Below, in pieces: positions 37,462 to 49,300 of a stretch of DNA of 64,000 nt. Below the pieces are notes generated by a model. The model saw nothing but the letters and a program-made list of their open reading frames with translations, was not told the DNA's origin and did no database searches. This DNA is from Klebsormidium nitens (Eukaryota > Streptophyta > Klebsormidiophyceae > Klebsormidiales > Klebsormidiaceae): contig DF236978.1 in NCBI GenBank assembly GCA_000708835.1, positions 186,001 through 250,000 of the forward strand, written 5' to 3'. How positions within the stretch are numbered: position 1 is the first letter of the stretch; the number at the start of each line of letters is the position of its first letter. Both the position numbers and the translations under genes were made by a program.

Positions 37462-40400
37462 ATGGCGGGAGCTCTCAGCGTAGGGTGCTGCGAGCTGGTG
37501 GTGGAAGTGGTGAAGGCCGCCAGCTTATGGGACGACAAGGGGGCGTCCAGCGGCGACCGGGCCTTTGCAGCGGTCAGGGTGGAAGCCCCCGCCTCGTGCT
37601 GGCTCCCAAATACAGCTGCCTCAGCTCGCGTAGACGCCTCTCAGCCGTCAGATGAAACCACGCCGAATCCTACTCTGCCACCTGGCGGAAGCAACCCGAC
37701 GTTTCTAGAAAGTGATGCAGTGCCATCGTTGGAAGAGAGGAAAGGAGAGTGGTTGTTTCCCTTCAGCTACAAGGGAAGCTTGGTGGCGGAACGAGGGCCT
37801 GCCACCTGTCAATCCCTCCTTGATAAGCCGCTCCACGTGCATGTGATCTACGCACCCAGCGGCGGGGCAAAGCAAACGGTGGGAAAAGTGGCGATCGATC
37901 TCTCCACATTCGTCACGAGCTCTGACCTTGCACAATGTAGAGAGATCAGAGGCACGTTCCCAGTCATAGCAGATACGACAGATGCGGCAGATAGTGCCAC
38001 GTCGGCAGGCGGAAAGGGAGATAAAAACGGCCGGCGGCCGAGCTCCAGCGGGAAGGGGGGGGCTGGCAAGGCCCCCGCAGGTGGGGAGAAAGCTAAGGGG
38101 GCGAAAACCGATGGGGCGAAAGGGGCCAAGGGGGCAGAAAAGGCAGGCAAAGATACCCCCTCGCCCTCGGAGGCGGCCCCGTTCCCGGGCTGTCTTCCGG
38201 GGGCGTCTCTAGAGCTGGTAATCAGCCTGAAATCGCCCCTGATGACCCCCCTGGAGGAGGAGAACTCGACAGTGGTGGAATTAGATGTGCGGGAAGTTGC
38301 CCCGGTGCGGGGAAAGCTGGTGGAGATCTTCCAAGCGGAGCCGGGGAAGGATCCGTTTACATACACCCTGGCGTTTGGTCCTCTACCCCAAAAGACAAGT
38401 GCGGGTGAGTGCATATTCTGAGTCTCCATTGCAAGACTAGTCGAGATCAATGTTTCGCATAAAACACTATTTTCTGGCAGCTGTACCGGTGGATAAGAGC
38501 CTTTCCATCATGTGTTGAAAGGCAGAATGGGCGCCCAATGTCATCCTTGTGAGGCCTCCAGTCTCCTTCTTTGTGGCTGACAATCGGAAGTCAATGTGCG
38601 TGGCTTGTGTCGTGAAAGCACCGCCGATTGGTGATGTGATTGTTGGTTTAGATGCCCACTGTAAACGATTCGTGTATACTTGTGTCAGCATTGAGGAATT
38701 TAGACACCTACTCAGATCATCAGTAGTGACCTGCTTCTAAAAGGCGAAGACCTCAATGCATTTGTGTGTACAGGTCCTTTCTTGCTTGCTGCATTGGGCC
38801 ACTTTTGATGTCGTCTTAGCTCTTGCTTGCCTTGAGATTGCTTATTTAGGCTACTCATTGCATAAACTCAGCCGTACTGTTTTGCAGACATTCCCGCTTC
38901 CAGCGAGCCCGATCAGAGCGGAATGGAAGCAGGCACAACCAGTACAACTCTTCCGACCCCAGAACCTGCCACCACCAGTCAAGAGCCGTTCGCCGTTCTT
39001 TCTGGTGCCACTCTCGCAGTCGACCCGTCGAGCGGGCAGCCAATGCTCAGCTTTCCAAAACCGAGCAAGCGTTTCCTGTCGGCTAGTCAGGCAGAGGCGC
39101 TCAAAGCAGCGATTAAAAGCGGGGCCAAATGGACGGTCGAGATCGCGCGGTACCTGAAAGACGAACGGACGGATCTGGTCGACCCCCTGTTCGAACGATA
39201 CCGCAGCTGCGCAGAGCTCGACTTGTCCGCGTTTCTGAAACCGGGGGAAAGTTTGCTAGAGGCGCGTGGGGCGTTCAAGACTCCCCCTCAGGAGAGGCCG
39301 ACGTCAGCAGCAGGGGGAGGAAAGAAGGACGAGAAAGCGGCCAAGGGGGCAAAAGCCGGGAAGCCGCCGACCCCCTCCCCGAAAGAAGAGGCGTCTTCCC
39401 CCCACGAAATGGGAACCCCTGTCCGGGGGGTGTTGCTAAAGCCGCAAGAGAGGGGGGACAACAAAAAGGCGAAGCCAGTGGACGATGGAAAGGATTTACC
39501 CGAAAGCGGGGGGTCGGCTTGGGAGGCCGTGGGGACAGTTCTAGGGGTGCAGGTCAGACTGGCGAGGCCCCTGGAAGCGAAGTGGGAGCCCCCTCCGAAA
39601 GCGGAGATTGATCTGCGCACACTGATCCCGGATCGGCCCCGGGTGGAGCCGAAAAAGGACGCCGCGCAAGTGGCGCTGGAGAACTTTCAGGTGGGGGCTC
39701 TGGCGAAAGGCTGGGATTACACGTGTTGTCGAACGCAACATGAGACATGCTCTTTCTGTTACCTTGGGCCAAACGAAAGCTTTGACCCAGATCCTTCCAT
39801 GTCTCAATTAATTGAGAGTACCCTCCTCTTAACGCCGCACTCAAACATACTGGATCCTGGGACTCCGAAAGCCAGAAAGTAACCAGCAAATTACTGACCT
39901 TGTTTGGGTCTCTTTCCGCCCCTTCAGACGTTCATTCAACAAGCTATTGCCGGCCTGGCCTCAGAACTTGGCTCCATCCCCGGCTCAGAAGACGGACACG
40001 TGGCGCAAGATGGACACGTGGCACGCAGAGACCAACTCGTGGCGCGCCTGGCGGAGTCGGGCAAATGGTTTGCGCTTAAGGAGCAGATGAAAGCAGCCGT
40101 CGCACGGGTAAATGTCGAAACTTTTGCCCTTGATTTCTGCTTTGTGAACCTCAGACCTCCCACTCTAGAGGTTCAAAACGGACGAACGAAGAGGACCGCC
40201 GTCAAGGTCGAAGAACGGAGTACGGCCTGTTGTGCTCTCCGATGGTCATTCCATTCCTTTCCTTGGCCGAGCCAACGATCAGTTGAGAACCATTATCATC
40301 ATCACACCAATAAAGTGTCGGCGGGGAGCGGAAAAGGAACCCGAAATATCAGTTCAACTTACAATGGACAAAAGCTGAGGGCTGATTGGATTTTACTATC

Positions 40401-43400
40401 CTGGCTTATCTCGAGAACGTACCTGTCGTCTCTACACCCAGATTGCAGAGGAACAGCTAGACATCCGAAGCGAGGCAGGATGCGTTTCAAAACCTCGGCC
40501 GATCACCAAACGTTTCTCTCTCTATTGTACACACAGATTGCAGATGAGCAGTCCAAGCAGCCGCGCTTCGATTCCGCTGGAACCGGCGAAGCCGCGCTCT
40601 ATGCCGACCTGTACGTGACTCTTTTGGACGAGATCCATTCCCAATTGAACAACGCGGCGAAGCAGGTACGCGAGCCGCCTTAAGATCATGTTTTACATTG
40701 ATTATGTGTCGCGGGTCGATGAATCAGTTGTCCGGCTGACGGCTCCGAAGAGGCACCGCCGTTCGTTCAACATCGTCCGTTCGACACCGACCGTCCGTCA
40801 ACACCGTCCGCTCAATATGAGCGGCCAGATTGGCGCGCTACGCTGTGTATCTCCGTGAGAGCCAAGTCGTGTGATCCCTGGAAACTCTACCAAGGGCGTG
40901 CAGCGCTGTTGCTGAATCTGTTTGCCTCTTCAACCCAAGATTGACACTTTAAGGACATTTTCCGCCGTTTCTGGTTAGGTATGCTTGCCCTCAGACTTTG
41001 TCTCGTCCCCCCTTCGACGAGGTCAAATGGCAGCAGTACGACATTAAAACGACTTCCTGACATGTCCATTTACAACTCAATCCGCTCCTTTCAAAGTCGT
41101 TCCCGAGCATAGGCGGACTTCAGCACGTGGGTTGCTGCAAGTATCTTTGAAACTCTGCTGAAGTACCAATCAAGACCTGAAGGACAAGAATCGCCTATGT
41201 CGCAGACGGACGGCTCAGGGCATGAGGCCTCTGCGTCCGCGCCCTCGTCCGAAACGCGTGAAAGGTTTCGGACGTGGGCAGCGGAGTACGAGGGATCTCT
41301 GATTGACTTGTTTTGATCACCAACTCGCTTTCAAGTACACGAATCGCCTGTTTGCAGACTACCGGTTCAAGGCCTGAGACCTCTGCGTCCGTAGATCCGT
41401 CCAAAACGCGCGGACGGCTTCGGACATGGGCAGCAGAGTACGAGGCGAGCGGCGACGCCGAAGCAGCGGAGAAGCTGCATCAAGTGAGAGAGACACGTGT
41501 CCAGCGGCGGACGGCTCCCACGTGTTGTTACTGATCAAGAAGGCCTGCTTTAGTCAATAGGAAAAGAGGGACCATTTATGTTGTGTGCAAATCAACCTCT
41601 TTCTGTCCCGGTACTACTCGCATTCGATCAAATGACAGTTGTTGATTGATTGATATCAATCGGGTGAAAATTTGTATCAGTAGACGTGTCGTGCAATTTG
41701 CTGTTAGGTACGCCTTCCTATACGTTATGCCAAAGCTTCTGCTTTGGTTGAGAGACACATCACTGGCGAAACAAAGTGATTTTGCATCCGTCGATTGTTT
41801 AACAGCACCCATCGCGTGGGAGACTCTCAGGAAACGCAGCTAAAGAGGCCCTGTTTTCCATGACCAGGATCTTGTTTTCGAGAGTATAAGCGGGACGGCC
41901 GGCGACTGGTACGAGTACGGGGCCTTCTGCTTGAGGACGGGTCAGCCGGCAAAGGCGGAAGAGTGCTTGCGGGAGGCAATCTCGCTGGACAGGTGCCACG
42001 TGTCCGCCCACGTGGCGCTCGCGTGCGTCTTGTGGGCGCGGGGGCAGCCGCTCAAGGCGGAGGCGCTGCTACAGGGCGTTACAGGTGGGGGTTTTGGGGG
42101 TTTGATGACCTTGAAGGTTTTAAGGTGAATCTTCTGGGCTTCATTTTTCGACTTACGCAGGCCTTTAAAAGATTGAATGTGAGTATGCACCATGTCGTAT
42201 CATGGTGAGGAGGTGAAGATCGTGGTGCCAGCTTCGGCGAGCGGATGCGAGAATCTGGGCGTCCGACTCGTGAGATCCCCAATACTGCCAGAAGGGCATG
42301 CTTCGAGTTCTGCCACATAGAACAAGCGAAATTTGATATGAGATGTCTGGGTTTCCGATCGCACCCCTTTTTCCTTGCACGAACTCGGTGAATAGGTTGG
42401 CTATATTCCCTCGTTCAAGCCTGCGTTAACCGTAAGTGATCTGACCCCTCATGATCGTCAATCGGTAACAAAGATACCAACTCATCAATGTGTTCCAGAC
42501 GCGCCTCCCGCTCGCGCAGGCAATGCCGAGGCGCCCCTTTCGGACGCTGTCGCGGCGTGGACGCTCCTCGCTTTGCTGTACGCTGAACTGCCCAACCGTC
42601 CGAAAGACGTCCGAAACTGTCTCCTGGAAGCCGCCCGGTTGAACGACTCCCGGGGTCAAGTTTCGGGCGAATCCGCCCCCTGTTTATACCTCCAAGCTGC
42701 CCGGTTGGTTTTGGATTACCACCTGCCGGAGTTAGCGGAAAAGGCACTGGAAGAGCAGCGGAAAACCGAAGGAGCGGAATGGGGGCTGGAAGAGAAGCTT
42801 TGCGCTGCCAGGGGGAAGAAACTGCGGGGGAATCTCGGGGGGGCGGCGGAGATTCTGGAGGGCTTGCTCGGGGAAGGAGTGAAGGTTCCTCGAGTGGCGG
42901 TCGAGCTGGGGCACGTGCGGTATGCGGCTGCACAGTGAGTCAAAAGTTGGACGTAAATGTGATGAAACTCAAGAAAGATGACTACAGTAGACGCTCCGAC
43001 TAACACTTCAACCCTAAACCAGATAGATACTTGCTCCGCACCCCTACCCACCCTAACCGGGCCAACAAACGAAGTCTACCCGTCACAGTGCGGTTACTTC
43101 AATATCATCTCGGCTTACTATGATCCCTTGAGGTCGATCTAGACATGTCAACTTGTCGGAGTCGTAGAACCTAAAGGTTTGAGAACCGTGTTCTGTAGTA
43201 CTTGAATCAGACCAGCGTCAGGAAATACACAATCGAGCCGGCAAAGGCAATGTCTGTGGCGCTCAGGCCCTTGTAAGCATTTTAGTCCTATACACGCATG
43301 TGGATTCCAGTCTCTCATGGTCAAATGCTACCCGTCCCTCTGCAGGTTCGAAACCGCAGCAGAGGCGTACCAGACGGCACGTGACCACGCGGGTCAACTG

Positions 43401-45337
43401 CCCCTCGACCTAACCGTGTACCTTAACCTGGGCTCGCTTCACCTGTCTCGGGGAAGCTTCACCGAGGCCAAGGACGTGTATCTCGAGGCTTGCCACCACC
43501 ACCCGGGGGCTGCCACGTGGCTCGGAGCGGGCGCCGCTTTTCTCGGGTGAGGCAAAGTTGAACGTCGCGTGGAACGTCATGACGACATCTGGAATTCACA
43601 AAGCGCACCCTCACTTGTCATCATCTGTGACGTCGTGAACCGATAGCGTCACGACGAAGTTTCTGCTTGTGTCTAATAGATAGGCGTAGACTGCACATCA
43701 ACTTCCCCGGAACCAACTTCCTGATGATCTCTTGTGCCGATCTTAAGTTCGTGAGCGATCCTCTCGCCCCGCCTTGTTTCATGTCAACTTACTCTCATTT
43801 TCCGCTCTAACGAATGTATGCCAGTTCTCAGACTCCTTCCGATTGCTGTGTATCCTCTCCATTTATTCTGCCTCATTGACTTTACCCACGCGCCGGGTTA
43901 TACGCCTATGCCAAGCCTGCCGCAGAGACCTTTCAACAAACCTACTCATTTTTTCTTCTCGAGGGACATTTTATGGCTTTTCATTTAAGAACCGACCAAA
44001 AGCTCCATACTCAAAACGTGTCAACTTAACATTCCCACTCGCGCACAGGCTGGGCGACCTTGCGCGCGCGGAGCAGGCGCTCGCGGAGGCCAACTCGCTA
44101 AACCCTCGCCACCCCGCGGTCTGGGCGCACCTCGCGCTGGTGTGTTTGCGCGGCCGCGGCCGCGAGGAGGAGGCCGCGTTCGCGCTGCGCGAGGCGCTGC
44201 GCAATGACGTCAGAGACGCTGCCGTGCTGACGGAGGTGGGGGAGCGGTGCCTCGGCTCGGAGCTGTACCGGTGAGGAGAATTGACTGCTTTTGAACGTAC
44301 AGATAGAAGAGGCTCCCTGCTTCCCGGGACCTGAACAAAATACAACACCTGACGAGCGTTTCGCTTTACTCTTTTTCTGCAATCAGTGACCAGATATTTA
44401 GTACATGCTGAGGAGACCTTGAGCCGAGCCTTTTGAGATAAAACCAAGCCGCGAAGGAATTCATAGCGTGCAGCATGTCCGTTAATGTTAGGTGTTCGTT
44501 TTCTCTGCAGATCGTTTGCACATTGTCATAAGCGAACAGCTTTGCGATTAACAAAGCCTGCGTCGGTCAAGCTTCATTTCGTCGGCCTTGCGTGAGCTTC
44601 CCGCGTTGATAGAATGCCCAGACCATAGATCCTTCATCCGCTCTTGGGGCAGGTACGCTGAAGCAGCCCTCCGGCGGGCCGTCCAAAACGGGGCGTCCGT
44701 ACAGGCTCGGCGGCTCTTGGCTGAAGCCCTGCTACGTCAGGTAAGAGGACTGTCCGATCCTCCGATGCGTCCGGAAGAGCTGAAAGATTAGCTCAGGCCG
44801 TCACATCGTGATGTTAATGCTGTTTGCATCGTATTTAGGGCGTCCGTACAGACCTGGCGGCTCTTGGCTGAAGCCCTGCTACGTCAGGTAAGAGGGTTTA
44901 GAATCCCTTCCAACAGCGACCGAAAGTGCTGAGGTTGAGGTCGTCCGTTAAAACGGTCCGATTCTGTCAGCAGAACATATCAAGAACCTGTTCGGCGCCT
45001 TTTGGAGATGTTGAATCGTGACCGAACAAGCCCAATGCTCTAGGAGGTCGCATCAATGGCCACATGACTATGTCCCCGACGGTCTCGGTGCAGCCAAACG
45101 CTCACGCTGACTACTCTTTCGCTTACGGCAGCTCTCCGGCCACCCGGCTTGACCTTTGAGGAGGAAGGCGCGTACTCAGCAACCAAACGACGTGACTCAC
45201 GGCTTTCTCGTTGCCTTTCTTCGTCTCTGCAGCAGCACGTAAAAGCGGCCCAGCAAGAACTGGAGGCCATTCTCCAGCTCCCGGACCTGTCACCGGAAGA
45301 GAAGGCGTCCGTCGACGAGCAGCTGCATGGCCTCTAA
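37462..45337 (+). CDS. CFAP70: Cilia- and flagella-associated protein 70
   Basis: Eleven exons: 37462-38404, 38888-39690, 39928-40107, 40537-40665, 41358-41483, 41868-42084, 42499-42934, 43346-43546, 44049-44270, 44653-44740 and 45233-45337. They join in phase to about 1,149 residues, close to animal CFAP70 (about 1,120). The N-terminal part is C2-like beta sequence followed by Ala/Gly/Lys-rich linkers (KGAKTDGAKGAKGAEKAGK). A central helical block includes YADLYVTLLDEIHSQLN. The C-terminal third is tetratricopeptide repeats, e.g. WYEYGAFCLRTGQPAKAEEC followed by LREAISLD, and GDLARAEQALAEANSLNPRH. CFAP70 is an axonemal protein linked to outer dynein arm regulation, so this gene implies flagellated cells. 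The exact start of exon 6 is uncertain by 15 bases. Non-productive duplicates of exon sequence lie in three introns. Confidence 0.85.
40430..40460 (+). repeat. Duplicate of the exon 4 acceptor region of CFAP70
   Basis: TACACCCAGATTGCAGAGGA here matches TACACACAGATTGCAGATGA at the start of exon 4 (about 40529). The full match is 21 of 24 bases. Used as an exon start it runs on in frame only with unrelated sequence, so it looks like a decoy from a local duplication. Confidence 0.5.
41206..41293 (+). pseudogene. Degenerate duplicate of CFAP70 exon 5
   Basis: An intact acceptor (CGCAG at 41201-41205) opens sequence coding for ETRERFRTWAAEYEG, matching KTRGRLRTWAAEYEA of exon 5 (41358-41483). The second half (DAEAAEKLHQ and the donor) is missing and the frame soon stops. 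It is a 5' fragment of a tandem exon duplication. Confidence 0.7.
44839..44887 (+). pseudogene. Partial duplicate of CFAP70 exon 10
   Basis: The last 49 bases of exon 10 are repeated almost exactly, with their own TTTAG acceptor and the same CAG/GTAAGAGG donor. Added after exon 10 it gives a stop within a few codons, so it is either skipped, a poison exon or a relic. Confidence 0.7.
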
Positions 45338-46359
45338 AGCGTGTAGATGTTGCAGTGGGCTTTCTAGAGGCTTGCAAAGAACACATTGGAACTGGCATAC
45401 TTATCTGCATCTGTGCATTTCGAAAGCATAGGGATTGTGCCCGCGAGTTAGGACGTGGAAAAATCCGTATCCTCAAAATACCAAGTTGCCAAAAATGATT
45501 GAAGGTATGTGTACTCTTTATACAGAATACGAGCTTGATCAATGCACTGAAGCGGAAAGAAGCACAGAAAGTTGGAATAAGGGATGGCTGTACTGCATGT
45601 TCATGGTACCGCTTTCACCGCGCGACAAGCTGTTGGCCCGTCAACTAAATGAGTTCACGCCCTATCTTGGATGTTGTGACTTGCATACTCATATACAGAG
45701 ATATGTATTGCGGGTGACGAATTTCTTAGTATCTGACAGCTGCTTCTGTTCGACCGAATTCCTTCATTCAACATTGCATTGGAATCAGGCGGAAGTGGTA
45801 TAGATCTACACGGTGCCGCGGCTGGCGCGCTCGACCAGATGCTGACCTGAGCACGATTAATCTGATCATTTTTCAATTCTCCCCCAAGTACTTGCATCGA
45901 GCATCTAGGTAGTGGAATCAACATGACTAGAGATCTTCATTTCAATGTAAGGGCAGTTCTACCGGATTCAACCGGGGGTTTGACTGGTGTTAATCCTGAC
46001 AGATTATTAAGTGTGCACAGCAAGCCTGGCGGCTCAAACATGGCATCACACCACGCGAATACGCATTGTCTCTTGCCACGCCCGCACGTTAGCAACCAGC
46101 TAGTAAGAATGCGAAGCACTAAAGAAACATGCACTCTGATCCGAATATAACCGCCGCCAGCTTGTGCCCGGTCGAGTCACCATCACCCCAACTCTCATCG
46201 ACAGAGACAATTGAACCATAGTCACTGGTGCTACATACGCGATTGCCAGTCATCGATGATACCAGTAGTGGAAGTCGTGTAGATTAGTGCTTGACAGGTT
46301 GCAGCGAGACCGCCTGAGCGCTCACAGCAGGACTTTGAGTATTATGAAAGCGGTACAAG
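45338..46359. other. Convergent intergenic region
   Basis: The 3' flanks of CFAP70 (+) and the acyltransferase gene (-) meet here. Only short frames are present; no gene or RNA was recognised. Confidence 0.45.
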
Positions 46360-49300
46360 TCATGTGTCCTTTTTCTGAGTCGTTTCCCGAGCGCTTGTCC
46401 GGGCGTCTACAGGAGCGTCCTTCCTAGCTGCTTGCGCGTGAAGGGGGACCGTCTTCTTGGACGCTTCGACCGGGAACAACCAACCCAGAACGAGAATGGT
46501 CAACGGCACAAGCACTTGCAGATAGTATATGGATCCAAACGCCCGCCAGATGTCTCGAAACGTGAGAACCTGGAGCCAGCAGCAAACAATCAAGTCAGCC
46601 CAGCGTGACTGCATTTTTTACAATCGAATGGAGCATTGAGCCGGTGACGAACAAAGGCCGCCTTGAAAGGCCGATGGCAGAACCCTCGCAAATAAAATGT
46701 CCTGGGTCACTGCACGGTATGATAGCAGGTTGCTACATCTCCATTCGACAACACGACATAAAGCACACGCACCAAGACGCCGGCACACAGTGGCGAGGCT
46801 GTACTCTAGGTCTGACGTAAGCATTATCTCGACGTCCGACTGTTTCATTGGGACCTCGCACAAAACAAGCGTGCGCTCAGGCCACGACTTACCGTGAGAA
46901 AGAGAGCCATCTCTTTCGTGCCAGCTGTCAGCTGCGTATACGCCCACATCAGCGCGCGCGCGGGCAGCTTGAGAGCGGGTGGGCGCTCCACCAGCCGGGT
47001 CTTATACCTGTACAGAACTGCAGAAACGGACGAACTGTAACTATCTCTTCTTAGATCTTCCTTTCTTGCGTCAGACTGGCATGAATCGGGATGATCCAAG
47101 CAGGATACAAGGCGGTTCAGCCGACGGCGAGTCTGGACGACGCATGCGGAGAACGTCTCTCAAAAGATGACGAACGCTTTGCATAAACTTCGATGACGAC
47201 GGGCGAACAGACGATCGACGCTTCGCCTCTGCAGATCTCGCGAGTCAAGATAGATTCTATAGGTGGTGATATCAGCGCCAGCGGTCGAGCATCTTATACT
47301 TGTCGACTTGTTTTTGCACCAAATTCAGAGACCGAACATTCCGACTATGAAATTACCAGAAGATAAGAATGAACTGACGCTGGCGCACCTGTCTCCCTTC
47401 CTGAGGTTACTTGGGACATGAGCACGCAAGTCCTGACTGGTAATTGAGATCATGATTGACAGTCAGAAGTCGAGACTGCGAGACCTAAGAGGAAGTCCAG
47501 TAAGACCCCCACCTCTGGCGCTCAAAATGATAAGCGTCGCGTTGGTCCGGAAAAGGGCCTGACCCAGATACGGGCCCTGCAGCCCGCAAACAGACAGGCG
47601 TTCAATATTAGCAACGACAAATCGACGAGCCATTTGGCGGCTCAGGAAAGATCCACGCAAGTGTGAAAACACCACGTGGAATAACTTTGCGGTCGTCCTT
47701 CATTTGTTGTCCCCCTGCTTTCGGGAGGCGTTCAAAATTGGATCGAAGGAGGGTGAAAAGGGTAGGGGCCCGCTAATCTTGTCCACAAGGGAGATTTGAA
47801 GTCGGATTCCGTTGCTCTTCTGTCGGCGGGATGGGGGTGACCGGAGTTTGGGGAGATCAACAGACCGACTGACTGCCGGAGTGACTTTGGTGGGGTTAGT
47901 GGGGCGGTTAGGGTGGGTAGGGGTAAGCTCATGGCGGGACGACTTAGGGTTAGGGTTTCGTCACCTTCCCTTAGGTTTTTAGTTTATTGTTAATCTCCCA
48001 GTGATTTTGGTGGGGTTAGCCGGGGGTTTAGGGTGGGTTAGGGTAAGGCCTTGGCGGAACGAGTTAGGGTTAGGGAGCGGTCTGGCTCTCGGTCGGTCCG
48101 GCTCACGTCCGGCTGCCCGAGTCCCCTTGTGGGCGACCCTGTCATGGGTTTGCCGACAGACCTGGATGGTGGGGACATGCAAGCCAAAACTACCCGGACC
48201 GACCGACCGCCGGAGTGGAAACTGCGGTCCGGCGGTCGGTCGGTCCGCCTGGTCCGACTGGGGCCCGGGATCTCACGAGTCAACCTTAGCCTGCAGTCCG
48301 GCGGTCGGTCGGTCCGCCTAGTCCGGCCAGAATCACCAGTCACTTCATGCAATACATTCAGTCCATCGGTCGGTTGGTCTGCCTGGTCCGACAGGCCACG
48401 GTCGCCAACCAAGGATGATACGGTCCGGCGGTCGGTCGGTCCGCCTGGTGTGGCCGGGATTGTGCAACTTGGTATGGTCGGGCAGTCGGTCGGTCCCGGA
48501 GCAGATGCTATCATGCAGATCTATGTGTACAGCAGGACAGCGGAACCGTGTGGAAGAGCGGAAAACTTAAAATCTCCCTTGTGGACAAGATTAGCGTGCC
48601 AGTAGAAAAGGGACTTGGGCCTGCAAATAAGCTTTTGCTTGCGGATCCAAAGCTGGCCTTCTGTTTGGGATCCAAGAAACCCAAAAGATTAGGTGATATA
48701 GAAAGGAGCGTACCAATCCCCGAAGATGCTGAAGCGAATCATGACAGTTCCATGGCGAGGAGAGACTGTGGCTTCAGGAATGTGTTTAACTTGGGACAAG
48801 GACGGAGTCACAAGCTTAATGATTAGACTGTCAAACAACGAGAATCAACGCTAGGTACGGAGACCGCAGGAAGATGCTCCTCGGCCAGACGTGCTTTATT
48901 TGACGAACGAATTGCCGGCAGTTGGTCGAACCAAAGTACTGACTGTCAGGTCACAACCGGTCTGCATTCAGCAGATCGAGCTGACTGCTTCAAATAACTT
49001 CAACCTGTGGCCTCAAGGCTCGAGCGAGCAAGAGCTAAGATCGCCGCACACGTGATCTGATAATCTTGATAAAGGCTTGGTTCGGATCTCACATGCCAGA
49101 CGAAGGACGCCGCCTGAGTAGCCGCCAATTGCAGGATTCCTGGTTTCTGCCCTCGGGGAGTCAAACGGTCGTACACATCTGTGAAAAGCATGTTGACGAA
49201 GGATTCAGACACTTCAAAACCTGTCTCGAGTGATCCAAATCAGCAAAAGGATAACAGATTTATGGCTTCCATCGCTGAGGGAGTGGCAAGAGCTGCACCT

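Noticed and set aside
37848-38450. 200-codon minus-strand frame
   Set aside because: It is a shadow of the Ala/Gly/Lys-rich first exon of CFAP70.
48194-48500. CRISPR-like array
   Set aside because: The units are degenerate, occur in both orientations with spacers of different length, and lie in an intron of a eukaryotic gene.
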